Assembly: GCF_026535915.1 (NCBI RefSeq)
Contig: NZ_JAFNPF010000001.1
Span: forward strand, 1,178,001 to 1,242,000
DNA length: 64,000 bases
Direction of reading: 5' to 3'
From: Snodgrassella sp945267035
GTDB lineage: Bacteria; Pseudomonadota; Gammaproteobacteria; Burkholderiales; Neisseriaceae
Positions 54,634-63,957 of the stretch are shown piece by piece (the first letter of the stretch is position 1; every line of letters starts with the position of its first letter). A program made the position numbers and the translations under genes. A model generated the notes under the pieces. It worked only from the letters and a program-made list of their open reading frames with translations. It did no database searches and was not told the origin of the DNA.

Positions 54634-54662
54634 ATTGTGACTGATTGAGGTATAACTGTCAA
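54634..54662 (-). promoter_or_regulatory. Sigma-70-type promoter of tpx
   Basis: On the minus strand, a perfect -35 TTGACA (54662-54657), a 17-base spacer and -10 CACAAT (54639-54634), about 50 bases upstream of the tpx start. Confidence 0.5.
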
Positions 54663-54851
54663 AACCTATTCAGACCAAACTGCATCTACATAATTTTATT
54701 TATAAAACTAAAATTGGCATGATGTTTCAACACCATATTCACCAAAGCTTTAGCATCATACTACTACATATATTATAAAGCGTTACAGATTAAGTTTTAT
54801 GGGTAGTTTAAATCAGCTAATAAAATATTACATTAACCAATTCAGCGACAA

Positions 54852-55343
54852 TTAAATACGGGTAAAGTGTTCAAACTCATATTGAGTCGCATCATTACTG
54901 CTAACATGATGCGATCGATCCACCAGTTGCCATTGATCAGCCGGAATATTTGGAAAAAAAGCATCCCCATCAACGGTTATATGAATCCGAGTTAAGCGTA
55001 GATCAGTTGCCAAGGGCAGGGCCTGAAGATAAATTTGTGCTCCACCCATAATAATAATCTCGTCACTATCAGCAAGCTGTTGGATTGCCGTTTCAACACT
55101 ATTAACGCACTTAGCACCATCCAATACCAGATCAGCTTGACGACTCACAACATAATTAGGTCTACCAGGTAGTGGTTTTCTAGGTAAGGAATCCCATGTT
55201 TTGCGTCCCATTACCACCGGCTTACCCATTGTGTAATTTTTAAAGAACGCGAAATCTTCCGGAACATACCAGGGAATAGAATTGGCTTTGCCAATACAGT
55301 TATTGTCTGCCAATGCGGCCACTAACGTAATTTTCTTAGACAT
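54852..55343 (-). CDS. folA: Dihydrofolate reductase
   Basis: Reduces dihydrofolate to tetrahydrofolate; target of trimethoprim. The 163 residues show G-K-A-N-S-I-P-W with the conserved Trp, the catalytic Asp in P-E-D-F-A-F-F-K, the M-G-R-K-T-W-D-S-L-P segment and I-M-G-G-A-Q-I-Y. It lies 2 bases after thyA; the two enzymes are metabolically coupled because ThyA produces dihydrofolate. Confidence 0.96.
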   Translation of the reverse strand: MSKKITLVAALADNNCIGKANSIPWYVPEDFAFFKNYTMGKPVVMGRKTWDSLPRKPLPGRPNYVVSRQADLVLDGAKCVNSVETAIQQLADSDEIIIMGGAQIYLQALPLATDLRLTRIHITVDGDAFFPNIPADQWQLVDRSHHVSSNDATQYEFEHFTRI

Positions 55344-55345
55344 AG

Positions 55346-56140
55346 TTATACGGCCACCGGTGCTTTGATATGTGCATCAGGTTCATAGCCCACCAGTTCA
55401 AAGTCCTCAAACTTAAATGCAAAAAGATCCGTTACTGCGGGGTTAATGTTCATGATGGGCAATTTTTTTGGTGTACGCGTTAATTGCAGTTTAGCTTGCT
55501 CAAAATGATTGCTATATAAATGCGCATCGCCAAACGTGTGAATAAATTCACCCAATTGCAAATTGCACACCTGAGCAATCATCATTGTCAATAAAGCATA
55601 ACTGGCGATATTGAAAGGCACGCCTAAAAATATATCGGCACTGCGTTGATACAATTGACAGGACAACTTACCATTAAACACATAAAACTGAAATAAAGCG
55701 TGACAGGGTGGAAGTGCCATTTCATCCACCAATGCTGGATTCCAAGCCGAAACAATCAAACGCCGGCTATCTGGATTATTTTTAATCTGAGTGAGTAACT
55801 GGCTAATTTGATCAATATGACGACCATCTACAGCCGGCCAGCTACGCCATTGATAGCCATAGACTGGTCCTAAATCACCATTCGCATCGGCCCACTCATC
55901 CCAGATCGATACATTATGCTCATGCAAATATTGAATATTGGTATCGCCACGTAGAAACCACAACAATTCATAAATAATAGAGCGCAAATGTAATTTCTTT
56001 GTAGTTAAAACTGGAAAGCCCTTGGCCAAATCAAAACGCATCTGATATCCGAATATCGAGCGCGTCCCCGTACCTGTCCGATCACTCTTATCCACCCCAT
56101 GCTTAAGAACATGTTGCATTAAATCTAAATATTGCTGCAT
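55346..56140 (-). CDS. thyA: Thymidylate synthase
   Basis: Methylates dUMP to dTMP using methylene-tetrahydrofolate. The 264-residue protein has catalytic Cys146 in L-P-P-C-H-A-L-F-Q, the same position as in E. coli, plus R-T-G-T-G-T near the N-terminus and Q-R-S-A-D-I-F-L-G-V-P-F-N. First gene of the thyA-folA pair. Confidence 0.97.
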   Translation of the reverse strand: MQQYLDLMQHVLKHGVDKSDRTGTGTRSIFGYQMRFDLAKGFPVLTTKKLHLRSIIYELLWFLRGDTNIQYLHEHNVSIWDEWADANGDLGPVYGYQWRSWPAVDGRHIDQISQLLTQIKNNPDSRRLIVSAWNPALVDEMALPPCHALFQFYVFNGKLSCQLYQRSADIFLGVPFNIASYALLTMMIAQVCNLQLGEFIHTFGDAHLYSNHFEQAKLQLTRTPKKLPIMNINPAVTDLFAFKFEDFELVGYEPDAHIKAPVAV

Positions 56141-56176
56141 AAAATAACGTCCAGATTAAAATTTCTTTATTGTAGC

Positions 56177-57259
56177 TTAAATTGTGCTTGAGCAGCAGGT
56201 AACCTGCCTTTTGACAGCTTGCCAAGCTTCTTGAATCAGAGCAGCATCATTTTGTTTTAACAAACTGGCATCAGAAAGCATGCGCCGCCATTGGCGTGCA
56301 CCCGCCATACCATGCATTAAACCAAGATAATGGCGCGCCATGTGCTGCAAAGAGGTCTCATCCAGCTGCAACTGCATTCGAGCATATTCCACAAGATTAG
56401 CCACGATATCATCATAATCAGCAAACGGATGATCATCTCCGTAAAATAATGCATCCCATTGCTGCATTAACATCGGATGATGATACGCTTCTCGTCCTAC
56501 CATCACTCCATCCACATAGTTAAGATGATTTGCAATCTCTTCATTGGTGGTGACTCCACCGTTCAAAATAATTTCCAGATCTGGAAATTCCTTTTTTAAA
56601 CGATAAACATAATCATAACGCAGCGGGGGAACCTCACGATTGTCTTTGGGAGATAAACCCTCGAGCCAGGCGTTACGTGCATGGACAATAAAAATTCGGC
56701 AGGCAGTGTGTTCGCGCAAGTAACCAACGAAATCTGCCAATGGCTGATAATCGGTTTCCTTGTCCAGACCAATACGGTGTTTAATGGTAACTGGAATATC
56801 CACCACTTCTTGCATCGCATTTAAACATTGTGCTACCAGCGCTACCTCGCGCATCAAACACGCACCAAAAGCCCCTTGCTGTACACGTGGGCTAGGGCAG
56901 CCACAGTTTAAATTAATTTCATTGTAACCATAATTTGCTCCAATTTTGGCAGCTTGAGCCAACAGTGTCGGTTCACTGCCACCTAACTGCAAAGCCAACG
57001 GCTGCTCTTGAGGGAGAAACTGCAGTAAGCGTTTTCTGTCGCCATGCACAATCGCATTAGCATTAATCATTTCTGTATATAACCAGGCATGTCGCGTAAT
57101 CAACCTGGCCATATAACGGTAATGCTTGTCAGTCCAGTCTAACATTGGGGCGACCGACACAGCTCTTTTATTTGGTGATAGATAAGTAGACTGATTTACA
57201 GTCGTCTTGGATTGACTATCTATCCCGCTTAAACATTTATTTTCCAGCATACTCGCCAT
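56177..57259 (-). CDS. dusA: tRNA-dihydrouridine(20/20a) synthase DusA
   Basis: FMN-dependent enzyme reducing U20/U20a in the tRNA D-loop. Core motifs are V-A-P-M-L-D-W-T-D, Y-T-E-M-I-N-A-N-A-I, catalytic Cys in L-N-C-G-C-P-S-P, K-H-R-I-G and L-N-G-G-V-T. The frame is open back to a GTG at 57310, and ATGs occur at 57259 and 57250. The conserved part begins only about 30-35 residues in, so the exact start is uncertain; none has a good ribosome-binding site and I chose the ATG at 57259. thyA lies 36 bases downstream in the same direction. Confidence 0.92.
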   Translation of the reverse strand: MASMLENKCLSGIDSQSKTTVNQSTYLSPNKRAVSVAPMLDWTDKHYRYMARLITRHAWLYTEMINANAIVHGDRKRLLQFLPQEQPLALQLGGSEPTLLAQAAKIGANYGYNEINLNCGCPSPRVQQGAFGACLMREVALVAQCLNAMQEVVDIPVTIKHRIGLDKETDYQPLADFVGYLREHTACRIFIVHARNAWLEGLSPKDNREVPPLRYDYVYRLKKEFPDLEIILNGGVTTNEEIANHLNYVDGVMVGREAYHHPMLMQQWDALFYGDDHPFADYDDIVANLVEYARMQLQLDETSLQHMARHYLGLMHGMAGARQWRRMLSDASLLKQNDAALIQEAWQAVKRQVTCCSSTI

Positions 57260-57803
57260 TCTTACATTCAGAGTAAAACAAACTGCTAACAATTTAGCTA
57301 GGTAGTGCACCTGATATTGTTCTGATCAGATTTGATTATACAATGGTTAATCGTATTGTGACTTAAAGTAAAACCCTAAATAACCAACTCTCATAAACAT
57401 ATATTAGCGTATAGAATTAACCGATTTATGATCTAATTTTCTTTGAAGTGATTGTGCAGAAATTTTTATTGTGGATCCAAATCTCATTAATAAATGATTT
57501 ATTTTACAACAAGAGAATATTCAAATTATAAACATGTGAATAGTTCAATACACTCTTGTTCTACCATTTTTTTCTTAAAAAATTGCTATGATGAATTATT
57601 TAACATAATCTATTTTCAATAAATTTGGTTAATTAACTGTATGATTTAATTATTTAATATTGAAAAGTGTAATTAGCTGCAAATCTTGCCATTTACCATT
57701 GCAGGCGATCCATACTCTTTCTAAGATACTCAAGGTAGTCTAAACAAAAACCGGTTATGGTTCATCGCGTCATAACCTGTACACTAAATTTATGGAGATG
57801 GAT
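57260..57803. other. Divergent spacer between dusA and the CsbD-like gene
   Basis: About 0.5 kb of AT-rich sequence (the first part may encode extra N-terminal residues of DusA). It must hold the promoter of the CsbD-like gene. No clear box pair or open frame was found. Confidence 0.4.
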
Positions 57804-57998
57804 ATGAGTGATAATGGATTCTTAGATAAAGCTAAAGGCGAAGTAAAAGAAAATGTCGGTAAAGCAGTAGGTGATGCCAAAACCCAATCTGAAGGCATTG
57901 TTGATAAAGCTGTTGGTGGCGTGAAAGAAGCTTTTCATGATGTGTCAAATGCTGTAGAAGATGCGGTTGATTCTATTAAGAAAAAATTTCAGGATTAA
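57804..57998 (+). CDS. CsbD-like stress response protein
   Basis: A 64-residue, highly charged, Lys/Asp/Gly-rich protein with G-F-L-D-K-A-K-G-E-V-K-E-N-V-G-K-A-V-G-D near its start, the CsbD signature. Family members are induced in general stress and osmotic responses; the molecular role is unknown. ATG codons at 57792 and 57798 precede it in frame, but GGAG lies 6 bases before 57804. A strong terminator follows. Confidence 0.82.
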   Translation: MSDNGFLDKAKGEVKENVGKAVGDAKTQSEGIVDKAVGGVKEAFHDVSNAVEDAVDSIKKKFQD

Positions 57999-58009
57999 GA
58001 TTGCAAAAC

Positions 58010-58038
58010 AAAACACCGCTCTGTTGAGCGGTGTTTTT
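58010..58038 (+). terminator. Terminator of the CsbD-like gene
   Basis: Stem AACACCGCT/AGCGGTGTT with a 6-base loop and a following T-run, 12 bases after the stop codon. Confidence 0.87.
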
Positions 58039-58083
58039 TACTATTTGTATAATAAATATGATTGTTGTAATGTTCTACATTGA

Positions 58084-58239
58084 TCAACGGCTATGTTTCA
58101 TCGCTTGATGATCTATATCTTCATCATACTTTTGAATTAAGTCAGGGTACTTATTAATGATACGTTCAGTAGCCTCAACCACAATGTGATCACGATATTT
58201 AATTAAAACAATGAGTGTTGCTAAAATAATCATTATCAT
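58084..58239 (-). CDS. Small single-pass membrane protein (51 residues)
   Basis: An intact short gene: M-I-M-I-I-L-A-T-L-I-V-L-I forms a membrane helix, followed by K-Y-R-D-H-I-V-V-E-A-T-E-R-I-I-N-K-Y-P-D-L-I and a hydrophilic tail ending M-K-H-S-R. The frame is open upstream to a TTG at 58257. It begins within about 25 bases of the end of the 58263-58760 gene on the same strand, so the two are likely cotranscribed and coupled. No ribosome-binding site is obvious. I recognise no family; the sequence has natural protein composition throughout. Confidence 0.55.
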   Translation of the reverse strand: MIMIILATLIVLIKYRDHIVVEATERIINKYPDLIQKYDEDIDHQAMKHSR

Positions 58240-58262
58240 TAAAAGAAAAGTTTGCAAAACAA

Positions 58263-58760
58263 CTAAGATGCTATGACTATGATTAAGAAAAAAACACCTA
58301 ATAATAACAGCGCAAAAATTATCATTGATGAAGTCAATTTATTTCTTTTTAATTTTAAAGTTAATTTGTCTGCATATTCTGTGTTTTTATGGGCAAATGA
58401 GTTTATATATTGATAGCTACTCGTCGGTTCATCCCATCTAATTCTTCTTAAACCTTGATGCATTATCCCTTGAGAGACATATAGATCAAATAATAAATCT
58501 AAGTCATCTGGATAATTTTTTTCCCAAAATTCAATCTGACTTAATTCCAGGTGCTTTAAATAGGGGATCTGCAGTAGGGCTAGCTTCTGTTCCAAAATAG
58601 TCGCTTCTTTTGCACGCAATTCTTTTCTGATGTTTAATAAGTAATCAGTAATTTTTTTAATATCTGAATCCGAAGGAATAAATCGATGCAGAAAAGGCTC
58701 TCTGAAGAGGCTGGGGGAAATGATAGAGGGCAAAAATTTAAGAAATTCTAAAATCTTCAT
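58263..58760 (-). CDS. Hypothetical C-terminally membrane-anchored protein
   Basis: A 165-residue protein of unknown family. Residues about 1-140 are soluble and helical, with a charged heptad-like stretch (R-K-E-L-R-A-K-E-A-T-I-L-E-Q-K-L), and the last about 20 residues form one membrane helix (M-I-I-F-A-L-L-L-L-G-V-F-F-L-I-I). A GTG at 58769 would add three residues; the ATG at 58760 is preferred. The next gene downstream is the 51-residue membrane protein, which also has one helix. Upstream lie the OLD-nuclease/helicase genes, about 400 bases away and separated by a terminator, so it is probably not part of that system. Confidence 0.6.
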   Translation of the reverse strand: MKILEFLKFLPSIISPSLFREPFLHRFIPSDSDIKKITDYLLNIRKELRAKEATILEQKLALLQIPYLKHLELSQIEFWEKNYPDDLDLLFDLYVSQGIMHQGLRRIRWDEPTSSYQYINSFAHKNTEYADKLTLKLKRNKLTSSMIIFALLLLGVFFLIIVIAS

Positions 58761-58769
58761 TTGATTCAC

Positions 58770-59155
58770 AAATGGGTAATAGATTCAATGTTAAATTATT
58801 ATAACAATAATGATTGTTTTGGTTAATGCACAATAATCACTTTAAAGTTTCTATCATCACGATAAATGCATACCCATGATATTCACTCCCTTTAAATCGA
58901 TCACAATATTGTAAAGTATGGATTAAAAGTAAGCATGATGGTTTTTCGCAGCAAAAAATATCAGCAACCAGAATAGGTTGCTGATTTAGATATTTCTATA
59001 ATCAGTGAATCAGCACTAATGCAATAATCAACTACGCCTAGTTGTAATATAACCAATGCTTTTTAGGTTTTACAAGTCATCATATCATTCTCTAACCAGT
59101 TAAATTATTCTAATCATCAAGATAATTAAAACTTGTTGAAACATAACTGTTTAGC
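58770..59155. other. Spacer downstream of the Gabija-like operon
   Basis: AT-rich, no gene. It contains the probable terminator of the operon (58960-58985). Confidence 0.45.
58960..58985 (-). terminator. Probable terminator of the Gabija-like operon
   Basis: Perfect 10-base stem ATCAGCAACC/GGTTGCTGAT with a 6-base loop. On the minus strand it continues into TATTTTTT. It lies about 170 bases after the helicase stop. Confidence 0.75.
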
Positions 59156-61303
59156 CTAGTTAAATACATTTATATTGTCTTTATCAAACAATAATTCGAT
59201 CCCTTTCTTGATTTCAGATATATCATCTAAGTATAAAATATGTAGATTTTTCTTCGCCCGAGAGCAAGCCACGTAAATCAGATTCTGAGTATTTTCAAAT
59301 TGTTTTTTGTAGTTGATATCCAGTAATTTGATATCTTGTTCTTCTAGAGTAGATTGAATATGAGAAAAATAATTTTTAAATTTATTTTTCCCACTTTTGG
59401 AGCCAAAATGATGTTCCATAATAATAGCTACATTATCATATTCTGCTCCTTTAGTTCCATGATAGGTGTGATAAATTACCTGTGTATTCTCATTTCGTTC
59501 TTCATTAATAAATGAAACCCAATTTAACCATTCTGTCATATTGACATTCAAAATCGCTGCTATTATTTTTTCATTTTCTTCTTTTTGTGCTTCATCCCAA
59601 TTTTGTTTTTCAAGCGTAATTTGATAGATCATATCTTGAATATATTCATAAAATGAATCATATTTTTTGATTTCTGAATAATTTATAACCAGAAAGTTAT
59701 TAAGACAATATTTAATTGCCAAATTTGTATAATTAGGGTCATTATCTTGAATAATTTGCGATATATTCTTGACTAGGTCATGCAAAGTGGTCACATTCAT
59801 AGCAGAAAATGAATCAATGACCTTTTTTGCATGTTCAAAGGTAATATCATTCTTGGTTTTTCCTAATAGATCATGATAGGTTGTTTTCTTATTATTTAAC
59901 TTTTTATAAAACATCACTAGATGATAAAAAATGAGCACAGTCGGATGAAGTTTTTCTAATTGATGTGAGAGCAGTTGAGAATTAAGATCTTTCCAATAAA
60001 TAATGTCACCAATTATTTTATAGATATTTTCAAAGCCTCCTAGGCTGGCTAATGAACGATTTAGAGGTACCAAACAATCAATTTTTTCGCCTGGTGAGAT
60101 TGTATTTTTAAAGTGCTCAATGAATTCTAGTATTTTAATTGTTTTATTTTCTTCATTGGTATTCATTAAATAGGAAAACTGTACGTTCCCATGTTTGCTA
60201 TTAGGATCTATGGGTTCTTGTAAGATTTTGTCATCTCTAATTTTATTAATCACATTTATAAGCTGTAAATGGGCTCGTCGATTGAATACTTTATCAATAT
60301 TTTCTAACTTTGGATGAATTTTCTGAATGTTACTGCCAACACCATCATCATAGATATTTTGTTTTGTATCTCCAAAGTAACCTACAAGCCATCGTTGTTG
60401 GTTCTGATGCGCATCGTTTGCAAGTACATAAGAGTGCAAAATTTGGACCAACTTTATTACATTCTCGTGAGTATCTTGATACTCGTCGATAAAAAAATAA
60501 GGGTATTTATCGACGATAATTCTTTGCAGCATTGGATATTTCTCAACCATCGAAAGGCTATATTCCAATAATGTATCATGACTAAACTTCATCGCAGTTA
60601 AACGGTCTGAATTAGATTTGCTGTCATATTGAATTTTAATGTTTTTTCGTTGTTGAGGGTCATCAATTCTCGCAATCGCATTTACATAACGCTCTTCTTT
60701 ATACAAAAGTTCTATCAAGAACTTAAATTTAGCTACATTTTTTAAGGCTGAGGAAAGATAAGGGTGTTCTTCTTGAAATTCTTTATAACAATCTTTAAAT
60801 GCCTGAGCTGGGTAATCTTTGATTTTATAATACAATTCTTCTGTTTCTTTAATTAGCGATAAAAAAGACTCTAAATTGTCATTAAAAATGCCTGAAAAAT
60901 TTGGATTGGCTTTATGTTCTTCTATTTTTTCTTGAATTTCCTTTAATTTTTTACTTAGCTTATTTCTATGTAAATCAATTAATTCCTTCTTTTGATATAA
61001 CTTGATTTGTTCCCATAACATTTCATGAATAGTTGAAACTACAGCAAATTGTGTATTACCAAGACGTTCTTTTATTTCATTAACGGCGACATTTGTATAG
61101 GTAATACAAATGATTTTTTGATTATTTTTTTTCAATTCTACTTGCTTTGAATTTAGAATATATTTAATCGATTCGATCAGGGCATAAGTTTTGCCTGCGC
61201 CTGCGCCGGCATTAAATCGAAAACTTCTATACTCATTAATTGCAGCAAAAATTTTTTCTTGGACTTCTCGTTCTTTGGCCAGATTTTGTTCTAATGTCAT
61301 CAC
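59156..61303 (-). CDS. UvrD/PcrA-like helicase, GajB-like (Gabija defence)
   Basis: A 715-residue superfamily 1A helicase. Walker A is G-A-G-A-G-K-T (33-39), preceded by R-F-N; motif II is D-E-Y-Q-D at 273-277; motif III is G-D-T-K-Q-N-I-Y-D; motif V is Y-H-T-Y-H-G-T-K-G-A-E-Y-D; motif VI is Y-V-A-C-S-R-A-K-K-N near the C-terminus. Directly after the OLD-type nuclease gene (no intergenic bases), it matches GajB, which senses DNA ends or nucleotide depletion and partners with GajA. It is about 220 residues longer than the founding GajB (about 494), with extra helical sequence between motifs I and II. A housekeeping UvrD is less likely given the partner gene and AT-rich composition. Confidence 0.78.
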   Translation of the reverse strand: MMTLEQNLAKEREVQEKIFAAINEYRSFRFNAGAGAGKTYALIESIKYILNSKQVELKKNNQKIICITYTNVAVNEIKERLGNTQFAVVSTIHEMLWEQIKLYQKKELIDLHRNKLSKKLKEIQEKIEEHKANPNFSGIFNDNLESFLSLIKETEELYYKIKDYPAQAFKDCYKEFQEEHPYLSSALKNVAKFKFLIELLYKEERYVNAIARIDDPQQRKNIKIQYDSKSNSDRLTAMKFSHDTLLEYSLSMVEKYPMLQRIIVDKYPYFFIDEYQDTHENVIKLVQILHSYVLANDAHQNQQRWLVGYFGDTKQNIYDDGVGSNIQKIHPKLENIDKVFNRRAHLQLINVINKIRDDKILQEPIDPNSKHGNVQFSYLMNTNEENKTIKILEFIEHFKNTISPGEKIDCLVPLNRSLASLGGFENIYKIIGDIIYWKDLNSQLLSHQLEKLHPTVLIFYHLVMFYKKLNNKKTTYHDLLGKTKNDITFEHAKKVIDSFSAMNVTTLHDLVKNISQIIQDNDPNYTNLAIKYCLNNFLVINYSEIKKYDSFYEYIQDMIYQITLEKQNWDEAQKEENEKIIAAILNVNMTEWLNWVSFINEERNENTQVIYHTYHGTKGAEYDNVAIIMEHHFGSKSGKNKFKNYFSHIQSTLEEQDIKLLDINYKKQFENTQNLIYVACSRAKKNLHILYLDDISEIKKGIELLFDKDNINVFN

Positions 61304-63580
61304 TTACACACCTTTATTAAGTTCAATTTCCAGCCAGGCTAAACCATCCTGTATATATTGAGGCAATTTGGGTTTGTCGGATTCTGAAGACGTGATCAGT
61401 TCGTAAAGTAATTCACTTGCAAATTCAGATTTACCACCGCTATTGCTAAGACTGCACTGCAATCTATAAGAATTATCTTTTATTTTTTCCGTATCTTTTC
61501 CATTATCGGTAATTTCGTTATAATCTTTTTTTCTAAGCTGTTTGATTAAATCTTGAACTAATTTATTCTGATAATTAGTTAAAATAAATGCTTCCTCTAG
61601 GCTGGTGGCAAATTGCCCCTCTATAGGATCTTTTTGATAAACGATACATAGATAGTCTTCTTTTATATAATCTGTAAGGTTGCTGAGGCTGTTGGCTTTA
61701 TTTGATTTTTCTACATTTTTTAAAAAATGCATTATTGTTGGATTTGTGGTTTTTCTATCGTCTAAATCTATTATTTGAGCATATCTGATTGGATAATTAT
61801 CATTATTTTCACAAATTGGGCATAGCCGTTTATCTTCTTGATTGTTTGTATCTTTATCTTCTTGGTTGTTTATGTCTTTATCTTTTTTTTTGTGCTTTTT
61901 ATTTTTTTCACATTCATACCGTTTAATATCTAGATCAGTAATGATTAAGCAAGGGATATTTAATCTTTTAATCAGTGGTAAATAAACTTTACTATAATTA
62001 CCTTCAATTCTAAATAAAGTGATGTAGTGATTTTTCAGTTTATCATTTTGTTCTAAATAATAATGTAACAGTGTTTCTTCTGTTACTCCTTCCACAAAAA
62101 TAACCGCATCGGAAAAAAACAATTCAGATACTTTGTATTTGATGTGTTTTTTTAAGAATGTTATATCTTTATTTTTGGTTGAGCTATTTTGATCTAGAAT
62201 GTTTTTATCGTTTAATGGTATTGCAATAGAAAATTTATCTTTAATGGTTAAGTAATTGATGTTATTGAATGAATTGCCACTATGAATTTTACTATTTACA
62301 ATATGAGAGGAATGCGTTGTTACGACGATTTGACATTGAAGTGTTTTTTTAAATTTAGTATCTTTATTATTGGCCAATTGTAAAGCTTTTTGAACAGCGT
62401 TATCAATACGAGAGATAAAAAATTCCTGCATTTGCGGATGCATGAATACCTCTGGTTCTTCAATAAATAATAAATTTATTCGGCTTTGATGGCAATTCGC
62501 TTCATAATTATCAATATAATGAATAATTTCACCAATGATATTGAGTAAATTCACATAGCCTAAACCAAATTGATCTTCAGGTATGATTTCATCACCATCA
62601 GTAAAGCTATATTTAATTAAGCTCTTTAGAATACTTTTCTTAGTAACATTCCCTGTAAGTAGCAAATCAACATGATTGTTATTTTCGATACTCTGTAAAA
62701 TTTCAGAAACAGAATTATTTTTGCTTTGCACTGTCCCTGTAATAGTTGTATTGATGGTATCGATACCCTGATTAATATCATTATTAGCGCTCTCATCCTC
62801 AAATTGAGAAGAGACAATTCGCTGAAATACAGTTGTAAGAACATTTTCATTTAAGTGACGATTCGCTCTGATATATCTAATGGAAAAAAGGTTATGCAAT
62901 GAAAAGGAGGTAATATCACTATCATTTATGTTTTTATATGTGACGTTATATTCAACTATTGTTTTATCATCAAGTAGCTCACATAGCTTTTCTAACAGTG
63001 TATCGGTTTTAGGATTAGTGCTGGTTTGATCTTTTTTGTTCTCGTTTTCTTTGTCTTGTTCTTTTTTTTCTAGAATAATCTTTTTAATATGCTCATAAAA
63101 AATTTGTGTATCTTTTATTCCATATATCACCTTTATTTCAATTGGTTCTGTTAGTGTGTGATTACTGAGCGTGATAAAACTGGAAAGGTTAGTAATGAGA
63201 TCTTGGCATCCATTTGAATCGATTTTCACTCTAAGTATAAACTCTAACTCAGGAGTCGGAAGCTTTTCGAATGAATTATTTGCTTCGTAAGCTTCTACAT
63301 ATTTTTTAAGTAAATTTTTTAAATAATATACATTAAAATCAGTCGATTTGGGTGATTTGTTTTTTTCCTGGGCAATAAATGTTAGCGCATTAGTAATTGT
63401 TGTTTTTCCCGCATTGTTTTTACCAATAATTAAGGTACTCGATGAAGAGATTAATGGATTTATTTCTGTATCAGTTTTTCCAGTTGAATGACCGATCTCG
63501 CTAGCATTGACAAAATATATTGTATTGTCTTTTTCACCAAATTTTCGATAATTTTTTATAGTAAAACTTTCCAAATACAT
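61304..63580 (-). CDS. OLD-family ATPase/TOPRIM nuclease, GajA-like (Gabija defence)
   Basis: A 758-residue protein. The N-terminal ATPase has Walker A G-K-N-N-A-G-K-T (53-60), Walker B F-I-E-E-P-E (374-377 for EEPE) and the H-loop T-T-H-S-S-H. The C-terminal TOPRIM domain has V-E-G (496-498), the D-L-D pair near 546 and a late G-G-K-S-E-F. GajA of Gabija has this exact layout and cuts DNA as part of an anti-phage response. GGGAG lies 8 bases before the ATG at 63580. The TOPRIM domain holds an insertion rich in Lys/Asp/Asn with a repeat and C-P-I-C, and the protein is longer than the founding GajA (about 578). First gene of a two-gene operon. Confidence 0.78.
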   Translation of the reverse strand: MYLESFTIKNYRKFGEKDNTIYFVNASEIGHSTGKTDTEINPLISSSSTLIIGKNNAGKTTITNALTFIAQEKNKSPKSTDFNVYYLKNLLKKYVEAYEANNSFEKLPTPELEFILRVKIDSNGCQDLITNLSSFITLSNHTLTEPIEIKVIYGIKDTQIFYEHIKKIILEKKEQDKENENKKDQTSTNPKTDTLLEKLCELLDDKTIVEYNVTYKNINDSDITSFSLHNLFSIRYIRANRHLNENVLTTVFQRIVSSQFEDESANNDINQGIDTINTTITGTVQSKNNSVSEILQSIENNNHVDLLLTGNVTKKSILKSLIKYSFTDGDEIIPEDQFGLGYVNLLNIIGEIIHYIDNYEANCHQSRINLLFIEEPEVFMHPQMQEFFISRIDNAVQKALQLANNKDTKFKKTLQCQIVVTTHSSHIVNSKIHSGNSFNNINYLTIKDKFSIAIPLNDKNILDQNSSTKNKDITFLKKHIKYKVSELFFSDAVIFVEGVTEETLLHYYLEQNDKLKNHYITLFRIEGNYSKVYLPLIKRLNIPCLIITDLDIKRYECEKNKKHKKKDKDINNQEDKDTNNQEDKRLCPICENNDNYPIRYAQIIDLDDRKTTNPTIMHFLKNVEKSNKANSLSNLTDYIKEDYLCIVYQKDPIEGQFATSLEEAFILTNYQNKLVQDLIKQLRKKDYNEITDNGKDTEKIKDNSYRLQCSLSNSGGKSEFASELLYELITSSESDKPKLPQYIQDGLAWLEIELNKGV
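61831..61878. repeat. 24-base tandem repeat inside the GajA-like gene
   Basis: Two successive 24-base units (61831-61854 and 61855-61878) differing at three positions. They encode two copies of an eight-residue unit, D-K-D-I/T-N-N-Q-E, in the charged insertion of the TOPRIM domain. Being a multiple of three, copy-number change would keep the frame. Confidence 0.75.
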
Positions 63581-63957
63581 GATTAATCTCCCAGTTAAAT
63601 GTATAGATTAAATATTTAATTTGTGTCCATCTATTTAAGAATTCCAATTCAATTTATTTATAAGGTAAATACCATAAAATCAACGCCACTATGATTTATG
63701 TTTAGATTTGAAATCTTAATTTTTAATTTAAAAATTTAATTTCAAAATATTATTTATGAATAATTTCAAGTTTTATTTAAAATAATTTAATTAATGACTA
63801 TATTCCTTGAATAATTAAGCATGAATTTATACTTATAATCTAATCACCACATGTTTATGGCTAAAATGCAAAAAAAGGCTGTATTTTTTCAATTTCTCTT
63901 TAAAATAACATGGCCATTTTTAGCTATAATTAAAGTTTCAGGAAAATTTTAACTTTT
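63581..63957. other. Very AT-rich upstream region of the Gabija-like operon
   Basis: No gene. It is divergent DNA that must hold the promoter of the operon on the minus strand and, on the plus strand, a TATAAT at 63925-63930 ahead of a possible gene at the edge. No strong -35 boxes were found. Confidence 0.4.

Noticed and set aside
58084..58760. The small membrane-protein pair as accessory genes of the Gabija-like operon
   Set aside because: A terminator and about 400 bases separate them from the helicase gene, and Gabija is not known to need such partners; kept as a separate observation.
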